Source of the DNA: Phragmites australis
Lineage: Eukaryota; Streptophyta; Magnoliopsida; Poales; Poaceae
Direction of reading: 5' to 3'
DNA: 64,000 nucleotides
Assembly (NCBI RefSeq): GCF_958298935.1
Contig: NC_084928.1
Location: 22,351,501-22,415,500, forward strand
Each line of letters begins with the position of its first letter. Position 1 is the stretch's first letter. Shown piece by piece: positions 11,844 through 22,452 of this stretch. A program made the position numbers and the translations under genes. The notes under the pieces were generated by a model, which did not search any database, was not told the origin of the DNA, and was given only the letters and a program-made list of their open reading frames with translations.

Positions 11844-12082
11844 TGTTGAGAAACCGCTGCTACCGGGTGTAGTCTAGCGATTCCTCAAGAGAACAATTGC
11901 AAAAGGGAGACACAAGCGTAGGGGAAAAGCTGTATATTCTTTATTCATTTGTTTTTCTGTGTGTTACAATGAGGGGTCTCCCCCGTATATAAAGAACCAA
12001 AAACCTCTAAGAGTTGGACTCCAATCCTACTACGATTCGAGACGGATCCACTTCAATATGTAACCTGCTAGGTTTCCTAACA
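11844..12082 (-). repeat. 5' LTR of copia element
   Basis: 239 bp; plus-strand ends are TGTTGAG and CCTAACA. On the minus strand it starts TGTTAGGAAACC. A TATATA box lies in the plus-strand context CCCGTATATAAAG (about 11,983-11,995), which reads as CTTTATATAC on the minus strand. The copy keeps the GC-rich state at nearly all positions where the partner LTR has transitions, so it is closer to the inserted sequence. Confidence 0.93.
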
Positions 12083-12087
12083 GTTAT

Positions 12088-13102
12088 GAAATAGGTGGAC
12101 ACTAGCGGCAACGATTTACGTAGAGAAGTCCTTCAATATAGAGAGAGAAAATCATAATAGACAAAATGTTTATTGTTTTAGTACTTATTATAAGTATAAG
12201 CATAATAGTTGGTCCGTCTTATCAAGTCGTTTCTAACCAGAACTCTAGCTTTTGAGGCATTATCCAACTAGTAATGCAGGATTGATCTGAATCAACGCCC
12301 GATATGACGAAGTCCACTACTCCAATAAAGCGGTGATTAACTACCAAATCCTGGAGAGTTCATCTTTTCCTCGAGTCAGAGAAAACTCAGCGACGCCGCG
12401 TCGCAAGTCCAGTCGCTGCCGCACGGAAGCCATCGTAGGTTACTGCAAAGGATTGTTCCTCGGCACTTCGGGCATCATGGCAGCTACGAGCTCGCAAGCT
12501 TCTACCGTTCTACGGTTTCAGGGGCGGAGGAAGCCCCTCAGCGATCCAATAGATCCTCTAGCCCCTTCAGGAAAATCAGGCCAATAACAATGCGGAATCG
12601 AAACCAGGTAGGCACAAGGAAGCCATTGCAGATCGCATTGGCTCTTTGATAGTTCGACCTCCTCTCATCTCTCAACCTCTCGTTTCTTCGCATGATCGCG
12701 TCGCCGGCCACCACCCAGATCGTGTCACGATTCACTAAGGAATTCAACTTCCACAAGAGGCGGCTGCCGACTGCAGTCCAGGTGCTTGCAGTCTCGTAGA
12801 AGCAGGGCACTAGGGCCTAAATTCCGAACAACCGAACAAGATAATCAGGTCGTCAGATCGAGGCATAGGCGCACAACCGCATAGGTAAACTGATATGCTT
12901 ACCTAATCTTAATCTTCTAGCCATCCAAATCTCTAATTGTTGTACGAAACTATGCTTTAGAATTAGATTAATCGGGTATGAGAGTACGGGTAGAGTTAAT
13001 TATATTAGGTATTTTTTAGTCGTGATGGTGAATTGATGATTCCATATTTTTTTTTTAATTTCAATATGCTTTGATAGCCTTTAGTTATTGACTTGTTTAG
13101 AC
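12088..13102. other. No recognisable gene
   Basis: The segment right of the copia duplication is moderately GC-rich at 12,360-12,800 and AT-rich after that. Open frames of 60-90 residues exist on both strands, but none has a domain I recognise. It could contain 5' leader or upstream exon sequence of the TTF-finger transposase that starts at 13,103. Confidence 0.3.
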
Positions 13103-13303
13103 ATGAAGAGGCTAAGGAAGAACAATAGTTTTTATAAGTCAGTTGATTCAAGTTTCAGTTATGCTAAAAATCGTAATATGACTATTGATCAAGCTATTAA
13201 ACCGGACTAATCGGTTGATGTGCAAACTTATGATCACAATATTTCTGTACTGTCACAAGATCAACTTGCAAGAACTATAACTACAGAATTGAGAGGGACC
13301 CAG

Positions 13304-16300
13304 CACTACAAGAAATTTTCTTATCTACGACGAAAGTGCTCATGACGAAAGCTGAAAATGTCACAAAATATGTATTATTTGATGATGATTTAATGAATTT
13401 CATTATTAAAAAGGGGTGGGTGGTATGGTCACATAAGTCTGTGACAAAGAAAATTATTTATCACAAAATAGTAAAAGTTAATGACGATATGCTACATTTC
13501 TCATAGAAAATGATATGATTAGAACACTATCATCATAAAACAACCCTACTACAAATCCATGATGAATGTGGTTTGGTCACAAAATGGTTATTTGATATTT
13601 TTCAGAGTTCATTTGATTTTCTTTAAATTTACCAATACATAAATTATTTTAATTTCTGAAATAAAGACAAACCAAGACCTGTTATTTTAGGCTGAATGAC
13701 CATCATTCAACAGCTAATTGGAGATCAAGATACTTAAATTGAACTCAAATATAAAACTTCATAAACACAAACTTTGCATAAATTTGTTCATATGCTTAAT
13801 TGGTTGCTTATGTAGTTTTATTGGATTTTTGTTTGGGAATTTAAACTTGGACTTGAGTTCATAGTTTAATCTAAAAATAATTTTACAAAAGGCAGTTTCC
13901 CTACATTTTCTTTTTGCCTAGAGGCTTGTAGGGAAAGTTTGTTATATTTTTTTTTACTGCATAATCATTCCAATGTATTTAGACCCACATAAATCAATTA
14001 AATAGGCAAAACATCTAGATATTACAAACATGCTAGAAACACAAATCTTTTACAATCAAATTGGAAGGGGAGAGATTTCATTTATGTGCCAGCACAGTAT
14101 ATCCCTATTTTATAGCCGGAGACCTGATCCTCCGCGACCACCTGCAAAGAAGCATGCGGCCTGGAACTACAACCCACCTAAGAGATGGCAACAAGACCCA
14201 AAAACAACACCTAACACGCCTATCACATAACCATAAACAAAGTTTGCATAGCTCCCGCTGGAGATGAGGCCATAAATGCTGACATCTTGTTCGAATGTAG
14301 GACCACACCAATATCTATATCGTCACTAAGTCATGGTAGTTCTTTACATCAACTTACTACACATGTAGACCCCGGTAAAAGTCCCAACCGAATAAACAAT
14401 TTTGGTCAGGCGAGCCATCCAAATTTCTTCCGCCTCCCATGTTGGTGTGGCCTGATCCAAAACCAAAAGCGCATAGGCACAGCCCATCCCCAAAACCCTA
14501 TCTAGTTTCCCTGCCTCCTAGCTCCTGCCTCCCAGCTGCCACCCGTGTGGCTGTGTCACTGGCTCACCACCTCCTCCACCGCGCCCTACTCCACCTTCGG
14601 CCTCCGTGCACCCAGAGCCCTACCATCTTTGAGGTCTGACCGTCGGTTTGGGGGATTGATTCAGATGTGGCCTGGCCTAGCTTGAGGTCCTGCTTGCTGG
14701 TGGGAAAAGGTGTAGCCTTTTTGAGGAGGTTTGGTGCAAGATCTGGTGAGCAACGAGATGCAGCACGATCAGCGCAAGAAGGTGGGCTCGGATTGAGAGA
14801 TCTCAGTTTGTTTCGAGCATTTCGCTATGATTTGTGCCGTGTTTGAGCTTGGGTTGAGCTCTTCCTGCGGCTGCTTCGTTGCGTTGATTTGCTATCCACC
14901 CAACTGAACCGCTTGCCAGTGGGAAAATGTGTGGCCTCCCAAGTTCCTACCTATCCGTGCGTTCCTACTTTACCCTCTTCTTCTTCCACTCCCTCTTCCT
15001 GTTCTCCCAACTTTTTTTTTGTTTGAAGATGATTTGGGTCTCTACAAATTTGCTTGCACTAGAGCACCCATGTGTGTAATACATATAAATCCAATTCAGC
15101 CCAGAGAAGGAAACTTTGTTTGGTGTTGCAGTGCTATCGTATCAAAATTGGCTCCATTGGGGTATTTCTACATAGAACCTTTCAGTTTCTTGATTAGAAT
15201 TTTGATTCCATGTATATTAACGCACATGCTTATGCTCCAATGCTGTGTGCAGTGGGTGCCAGGCTTCCTGCTGCCCTGGTGTAGGAGCGGGAGCTGATTG
15301 CATACAAGGAGATGGAGCTACAAAGAATGAGCTACTATTTGGATCGATTCCTACTCATGTGTGCACAAGAAAAGGTCTGCTACTCTACTTCATCCATTCA
15401 TTTATGATACCCCCTATCTTCAACTCTAGAACTGGAGAGAAATGAAGCTATGTTTTAAGCGTAACCTCTTAGAGTGCAATGTAAATAATCATTTGCCACA
15501 CAAATATATCAATGCAAGATTATACTGTAGGACGTCATCCAACTAATCCATCCATCATGATTATATTGCAGTGTCTTACTCTGTTCCTTAGTGTTTTGTT
15601 AGAACTTATCAGAAAAATTGATTCTTATTTTGTCACGTAGATAGAAGAGACCAATGTGAAAAGTTTTTACCAACCTTCAGAGTTCTGAACAAACACTTTG
15701 TCGCTATCCAGTTTGATGTAGTTCAGTTCATCAGTTAATCTTCTATTATGTATTAAGCACAAATAATTTCAGAGATTAAGCTTGTGTTGTGTTATAAGTT
15801 ATTAAAACTATATAGATGGGCATATGATGCATAAAATTATTTTACATTTCAGTTATATAATGCCATACTAATCAGCTTACCTAATATGGGGGTGTGTCGT
15901 GTATTTTTTTCATATATGTATTTGTAGCCAATGTTGACTGTTATTACGAAATGTTTCATCAAATATACATCTTTCATATCTAAAGATACTGAAGACGGAT
16001 GCCTATTAGTTGGTCTAGAAATAGATATCCAAACTATCTTATACAATCCAAAATCAAACATTTTTATTAGGGGTGAATGTTGAAGACAGTGTGATATTTA
16101 CATTTTTGTCAGCAGGAAAAAATTGAAAACTTGAAGAAGCAAGTTGAAGCAACAAAGGAGTCAAACAAGAAAACTGAAGAACATATGTCCATTCTGCTTG
16201 AGATGCAAAAGAGAACTGATGACCTTCTACTCCTCATGAGCCAATCACCGAGCATCGGTTTAGGTTCACCTTCTTCAAATATTTGAATAGCACTTATCTG

Positions 16301-17053
16301 AAAGGGTACCTTTTGAAGTTTGTGATGATTGAGTGGTCTTGTAAAGTTGGGTGTCCTATCTTTTGAACTATGTTTCTAGTTTTTTTTGTTCTGGAGACGG
16401 TTAATGCTGCTGAACACTAGAAACATATGTGATGAAATTATATTATGAGATGTTTGTGATGTTTTGGGTGTTCCATGATGCTTTTCTACCTATAATAAGC
16501 AAATCCCTGTGATGTCTGATGTTATGATTCAATGACAAAAATTTCATCACAAACAATCAATTCACGTAAGCCTAATAGTGACACTATGCAGTTTATCTGT
16601 GATGAAACTTACGGTCACAAAAATATCGCACCTTTAGTGACCATAAGTTTTTATCACAAAATGCCATGCCCATAAAAGCTTTTCATGATGAAACAATCCT
16701 TTTCATGATGAAAAGAGGACTTGTTTATGACGCATCACATTTTGTAATAAAAGGTAGCTCGTGTCATTCTTGTAGTAACGAAAATGAATAAATCAATGAC
16801 TAATTTTGTTGACATTTTATGACACAAATAATCATCACAGAATGTGTCATATTCTGTGACGATACAATAATCATCATGAAATGTACATCAATTAGTGACG
16901 ATTCGTTGCACATCGTCACCAAGTATATTCTATGACGCAGATTCTATGACGAATTGTGTGACAGGAAATTTGTCACTATTATAGTTTTACGACAAAATTT
17001 TTATATATCGTGATGAATACTGATCATCATAGAAACTCAAATTTGTTGTAGTG
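13304..17053. mobile_element. CACTA (En/Spm) element, 3,750 bp
   Basis: Termini are CACTACAAGAAATTT on the left and AAATTTGTTGTAGTG on the right (inverted CACTACAACAAATTT). The duplication CAG lies at 13,301-13,303 and 17,054-17,056. Dense subterminal repeats of the GTGACGA / GTCACAAAAT / TTTCATCATGA type occupy roughly 13,320-13,560 and 16,440-17,040, as expected for transposase binding. The interior has no full transposase; one coding remnant is listed separately. It interrupts the TTF-finger exon. Confidence 0.93.
16116..16286 (+). pseudogene. Last exon of a CACTA-borne coiled-coil ORF
   Basis: A 57-codon open segment preceded by a good acceptor (TTTTTGTCAGCAG) encodes a charged amphipathic helix: KIENLKKQVEATKESNKKTE, then MQKRTDDLLLLMSQSPS, ending at TGA 16,284-16,286. 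Such coiled-coil C-termini occur in the accessory En/Spm-family protein of plant CACTA elements. The upstream exons are not recognisable in the region 14,400-16,100, although that part is moderately GC-rich with splice-like sites. Function is not certain. Confidence 0.5.
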
Positions 17054-17174
17054 CAGGTAAACGTCCTCAAATTTGGGAACTCCTTCCTACGGAACAAGAT
17101 GAAGCTATGCGATTTTATATATCAGATGACACGCATCAACCAATCTTGATAATTATTGTCAACATTGGTGAGTT

Positions 17175-19129
17175 CATTTTGCTTGAAGGCATTCATTGTT
17201 AGATAGATGATACTCATCAATCATGTGCTTTCAAGCATCTTCAAACTCTTCTATTGTTAATGAATCGTAAACAACATTGTTAAGAGTAGTCTTGATATCT
17301 TTATATGTGGAGTATCTTCCTAGCTTATTAGGGATCTTTTTCATTATATGCCACAAGCACCATTTGTACTAAGATTTTGGAAATACTATTACGACAACAT
17401 TCTGATTAAATTGCTTCAGCCTAATCAGTTATAATTGTTTTCGGTGGACAATTTGACATACATGTAAGCCATGACTGAAATAACCAAACAAATGTTGCAG
17501 TATCCTCGTTTGTCAATAATTCACATCCTAACAACACCGATTGGCCATGATGATTCACTTTGACCAAAAAGTGAAGGGCATATCATATTTGTTTGTTATG
17601 AATATTATGTCAAAAGCTTAGTCACCAGAAATCTAGGTTGATCGGGTCGAGGAACGGGGTTATGGGACGTGGGTCGACATCTAACAAAAATGTGGTACGA
17701 AGGGGGTATACCTCTTTGGGATGAAAATTAGTGAAGAGGAACGTGACCCCGATTCATCCGGCCCGATGACCCAGATCGATTTTGCTAATATGTTTTGTTT
17801 TTATTTTACTTTTCTTTTAACATAAATTATATATATTTGACTTTTTTCTTAACACAAACAATATCTCTCTTTGTTGGCTATCTTGAATCAACGGTTCATT
17901 CTCACTTTTAGGCCCATCAACAATAAAGGTGTCAGTTAGTTTCTAAGTAGAGCAGCTTTCGGCCTAACTTATCACCGAAAACAACTCAGCCATTAAAGCC
18001 AAAAAAACAGAGCAGCTCTATCTCCTTAGCTCTCTCTCCCAAGAAATTCAGCCCATAAACCTGTCTCTCCTTGTCTCTCTCTCCCTTATCCAACTGGCTG
18101 CTCTATCTATCCATTCAACAGAGCCACCAGCCAATCAGCCGGGCGGCTGTGCGGGCGAGCAGTGCAGCGCGGTGGGCGGTGAGAAAGCGGAGGAACGTGT
18201 CGGAGTCCCACGGGACGCGTCTCAGCAGCGAACCAAACCCGCGATTTGGGTCGTTCCATCTAGGGTCGCGAGTCGCGGCATCAACCCCGACCCCTGTGAC
18301 TATGGTCAAAAGTAATGACATCGCTGAAAGACCCGTACACTGCTCTACTTCTTGCATCAGCCTAAAAAACATTTCTAAGTCAGGATTCATCATCAAGATT
18401 CATGACACTAAAAAAGCTAGAATTGTTAGACTGCATTTTAACAAAATAGTCATGAAATGCTTCAGCATCACCATTTCCAAGGTTTAACCTTCGTGTTTTA
18501 TCTAAAAAATTGTGACAATCTTTCTCACCAAAAGTGATGTTCTTATGATCATCGGCTGACACAACAAAATAAATGAAGTTCTTGTTTACTCTTATTCCAG
18601 CTCTATCTAATTTTTGGTTTAACATGCAAATCTATTTTTTTGTTGCATCCGTAGAACCTGGATTTATGTGCGCTCAATTTATGATTGTGATCCAAAATGA
18701 CCGTTGAAAGTTGAAATTTACCATCAGGTCAACGAGTAACATTAATTTTTGCTTTGCACTTTGTCCTAGTTGATGGATTTGGCTTTAATAAGTTTTTTTT
18801 TACTTCGATTGACCTTTACCTTGGTGAGAACAAGAAAGTGTAAGGTATTTCAATTCTCCATCATCTCCAGCTCTTGAGCTTCTTCTAGTGACACCAAAAA
18901 CTTTCGATTTAGCATACTTTGTGTAGTATAGCCACACGACATCGTTAGTGTGAAATGTCATTCCCAAATCAGGTTCTTCAGTTAATAAAACATTTGATTG
19001 AACTGCATCGTTCGCCTGAGAGAATTCTATGATAGTCTCTTTGTGTTGTTCAATGCCATCATATTCAGTAGAAATAGATATGTCGATGCTTGATTCTTGA
19101 ATGATGGCATTTGTGCTTTGACCATCCAT
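17175..19129 (-). pseudogene. FAR1-like MULE transposase, broken and split
   Basis: On the minus strand the ATG at 19,129 leads to a FAR1 DNA-binding region: DLGMTFHTNDVVWLYYTKYA and KVFGVTRRSSRAGDDGELKY. A frameshift near 18,800 and a TGA follow, then HNHKLSAHKSRFYGC, NFLDKTRRLNLGNGDAEAFHDYF, and an ADARSRAVYGSFSDVITFD segment. There a hAT-like element is inserted. The coding resumes with ITNKYDMPF, KVNHHGQSVLLGCELL, NEDTATFVWLFQSW and KTIITD, ending around 17,175 in an MKKIPNKLGRYSTYKD-containing part. The two Asp positions of the MULE catalytic triad (ITFD, IITD) are visible. FAR1-family proteins are domesticated or active transposases that bind DNA; this copy carries at least four inactivating changes. 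Confidence 0.85.
17617..18304. mobile_element. hAT-like non-autonomous element, 688 bp
   Basis: Perfect 8-bp duplication GTCAAAAG (17,609-17,616 and 18,305-18,312). Inner ends are CTTAGTCACC and GTGACTATG (inverted CATAGTCAC), with weaker similarity continuing inward (GGTTGAT on both arms). It splits the FAR1 remnant exactly within codons of the ITFD motif: removing element plus one duplication restores the expected family spacing. No transposase inside; the open frame at 18,115-18,396 has no domain I know. Confidence 0.82.
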
Positions 19130-21716
19130 TCCTATATAGCACTGATACAGGAAGCATTTGGTTAGAAGAATAATCTTTAAGGGTGCAAATATATTAACAT
19201 GAATGAAACATTCATAATTAAATGAAAATTGACAGTTAAAGAACGTATTCCAACTTGATGGCTTTCATCCTATACAAATCACTTGATTATTCACTTCAGT
19301 AGGATTCAGTTGATGAGTCATGTATTATATACTGTGGTGCATAACAAATCAAGCTCAATTCACCTACAACTTTTTCTTGACAAAGATGAAGATAGAGATT
19401 GTCCCAAACGTCGACTTGCAAGTACTTATTGTAGTTACCAGTGTCAATGCTCGCACGTGTCGAACTGGGCTCAAGATGTGCCGGAGGCCACCGCAACTGG
19501 GACTGCCATACACTGGAAGCGGCCGCAAGCCCGCATCTGGGCTTGTGAGTCGTCGTTGCTGTGTCTAGGTTTTCCCAATGTGAGGAAAGATAAGATCTCT
19601 GGGATTTGGTAGTTAATCACCGCTTTGGAGTAGTGGATTCCGTCACATCAGGTGCTGATTCGGATGGATCCTAGTCATCATGTAGGAATTTTGTAGCTCA
19701 TTAGTAGTTGTAGCATTACTGTTAGCCAACATAGACATCCTCCTAGTTCTAATCAATGTTTCAATCGCTATCCTCTAGCCAAAAGCACTAAGGTTTGAAT
19801 GCTTCTTTGAATAGGTTATTGGAAAAATGAGCATACTATTTCTTCCTATAGATTTTTTATATGTTAGGTCAACCATGTTTGTGCGTGGTGATAATCAACA
19901 GAACTGTGGTGTAGCGATTGTGAGGGTTACATTAAGTTCTGATCAAAAGCCTTGGATCATCAACGTCAAGTCTCCACAAATTGATTTATTATTACCTGTC
20001 TAAAGATTAGGCCAAATCCTCTCATCACGTGACATTACAGACTTAGCAGCCCGTAAAGAAATTTATGTATGCCCTTTTGTTAGACTAATTTTGTCATCAT
20101 CCTAGAGTCCAGAATATTGCCTTAGAAAAAGATTTTGTTCCTCAATCCCATGAGTACTTGATGGAAAGCTTATTTCCTTAACTTTCCAATGAATCCGGTC
20201 GCACATCCAAATTTGTCAAGGAATATTCACATATGTTTTATTGGTAGTACATACGGGATGCTTGCAGAAAATCCTATGTTGTATACTTGCTTTGTGTTCT
20301 TAGGTTATCAAGATTAATTTTATCATTGGTAGGTTTGTAAGAAAATTCTAGATAGTCTCATATATTGATCATCAAACAGAGGAAAAGGATATCAAATGCT
20401 TTGTTTGTTTTCATATCTAATGCTTCAAGGAGCTAGCTCCATGCGTAGACCAAGAAATCCATTATCTATCACGAAAAAACATTCTCTGAACTATTGCATA
20501 CTATATTTTCTATGTTTTTATACAGTAATAATAATAACAATTCTTATGTCATCAGTAATTGACGGTTGAATACATTCAACAGTGACATACTATAGAATTC
20601 TCATCATCTCATAAAACAACAATTTGTATCACGATCTACTTTGCTCTTACTCTATTGGTCTATTCAATGGCGGATGCAGAGGAACGAGGTAGGGGGGCTC
20701 ATCCACTTCTCTCTCCCTCTTCTTTTTCGCCCTCTCTCTTTTCTTCTTGTCTCCCTTATCCATGACAAAAAATTTGTTTTGGGTGCTTACTTTAGAACAC
20801 GTATGGGCATAATCTTTTAGAAAAAAGATGAAGACTAACTATGATGCAAGTTAGCAAGCATATTACATGTCATCTTTTATGGATTATAAGATTTCTTCAG
20901 GACAAGGTTATTATGGCAAGAATTAAACAATACTAATTAACATGGTCTATTGAATGAAGCCACTATGCATCTCCAATTATCCATCGATTGGCTTTGTGTG
21001 TTGTTGATATGGATTTTAGGAATGTTAGGTATTGAATAATGTCCACGGAGATCGGCTGCCTCTGGTGCAAGGGTAATTCCTAATTTGTCCCTGAATGATT
21101 GCAGATGCGATTGGATGGAAGAAATCGCCACCGGATTTGCTATCCGTAGATTAATTTACATGCAGCGAGGTTAATTTCAAATCTGGTATTAATATGTGCA
21201 AAATCTTGCCTTAAGCTTTATAAAAAGTTTTAGATATCATCGATGTCTTTGCAACGACGCTGTTCTTGTTCAATTCCGATAAGTGGTTTAGGAGAAATTG
21301 TGAAAAACAGTGTTGTTGTCTGGTTAATTTAAATATGCACAGAAGTTTATTTATCTACTTTTGATCTAGTTAGAACAAACTATGACTTGTCTTTTTAGAC
21401 ATTTTTTTTCTGTCACAGAAGCTGGGACACCAGGTGTAATGAATGTTGGATAAAACATCACTTTTAGGTCTAATTTAATCCATAGATAAATCTTAAACAT
21501 GAACAGAGAAACTAGCATCATGATATAGCAGGAGTATATCCTAGACATATATCTCTCTAATATAATCAATGATAGAAACAACAAAATACTAAGCTAGACA
21601 TACATGAGAAAAATAAAAGATTTGATCACAGTGTAAGTATTGATCGACAACAAGAGATGTGGTGGCCCCTGTGATGATGATGCATCAAGAGCTCACACAA
21701 CCAATCTACCTCAATA
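19130..21716. other. No recognisable gene, about 2.6 kb
   Basis: The region is mostly AT-rich. Scattered 60-110 residue open frames lack domains I recognise. The first part may be 5' flank of the FAR1 remnant. I found no terminal repeat pairs that would define another element. Confidence 0.35.
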
Positions 21717-22400
21717 CACTACTACAGAAACCCACCTTAACTGCTGGCTGGTAAACCCCGTTCACTGCTAGTTTTCCAGATAGCAGTGGGCAACGGGCAG
21801 TGATAGTCCCTGACTATCACTGTCGGCCCAGGGCATCGGTTGTAAAAGTGGTTATCATTTATGGCTCAAGGCTTTGGCCGGTAATGATCCCTGAAGAATC
21901 ACTGCTGGCTGAAGCCTTGAGCCAGTAGTGTTTTGTCTCTCCATCTCTCTCCTCCCTCTCTCTCTCCTCTCTCTGTCTGTCTCTCCCTCTCAATATATGC
22001 GTACAATGAGACACATATTTAATGTAAATCAATAATAAAGACACCTTCATTAATTTATAGTAATTCATGTCCTTCATTAATATGCAAATAAAGCTACTTA
22101 ATCTGGCTTAACGATTCGATCTTCATTATGATCACAACGTACATAGGGAGGTTTGTCGGTGTCTTCCATGAAACCTAGGTCAACATCCTCTCCGAAAGGA
22201 GGTAGCGTGTCAAATTGAGATATATGGTGTCATCTGAACATATATACGCTGTCAAAGTTTCTAGTATACTTCCTCCTTATCGCATACTCTCTACTAGAAG
22301 GTATGGTGTCATCTGAAGGTCCTTCATACAGCAAAGACACAATCGGTTCATGAAACACGCGGTTTAGGTTGATAACATGTTCAATGAAGAACCCAATGAT
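21717..22400 (-). mobile_element. Broken CACTA element: one end plus coding tail
   Basis: The left terminus is CACTACTACAGAAACCC, followed by subterminal repeats built on ACTGCTGGC / CAGTGATAG. The minus strand at about 22,400-22,090 is open-ish and reads VINLNRVFHEPIVSLLYEG, PPFGEDVDLGFME and PPYVRCDHNE. This resembles the C-terminal tail of CACTA TNP2-type transposases, in which a short acidic segment ends near a VR.DH motif; that match is weak and from memory. No right terminus was found, so the element is probably truncated by the LTR sequence starting near 22,453. The duplication cannot be tested. Confidence 0.5.
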
Positions 22401-22452
22401 CTGTTATTATTAAATAAAAAATTGCTTAGTTTTAAGAAATTTCTATGCATAT

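Larger units (their letters stand above)
5439..12082 (-). mobile_element. Full-length Ty1/copia retrotransposon, non-autonomous by decay
   Basis: Both LTRs are present (5,439-5,676 and 11,844-12,082) and the copy is flanked by a perfect 5-bp duplication GTTAT (5,434-5,438 and 12,083-12,087). On the minus strand the order is 5' LTR, primer site, ~1-kb leader with GC-rich repeats, gag, protease, integrase, reverse transcriptase and RNase H, polypurine tract AAAGGGAAG, then 3' LTR. Integrase before reverse transcriptase is the copia order. Internal stops and frameshifts in both gag and pol mean it can no longer move by itself. The total length of about 6.6 kb is larger than a minimal copia because of the long leader. 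Confidence 0.93.
13103..17170 (+). pseudogene. hAT-type TTF-finger transposase exon, split by CACTA
   Basis: The ATG at 13,103 opens a basic N-terminus (MKRLRKNNSFYKSVDSS). A TAA interrupts it at 13,208-13,210. Near the CACTA the sequence, in a second frame (about one base missing), gives ERDPG on the left. Directly across the insertion at 17,057 onward it gives GKRPQIWELLPTEQDEAMR. The combined motif ERDPGKRPQIWE is typical of plant zinc-finger MYM/TTF-type hAT transposase-like proteins. The family match is from memory. Downstream the match stops near 17,170, where the oppositely oriented FAR1 remnant begins. Only the N-terminal part remains. Confidence 0.7.
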
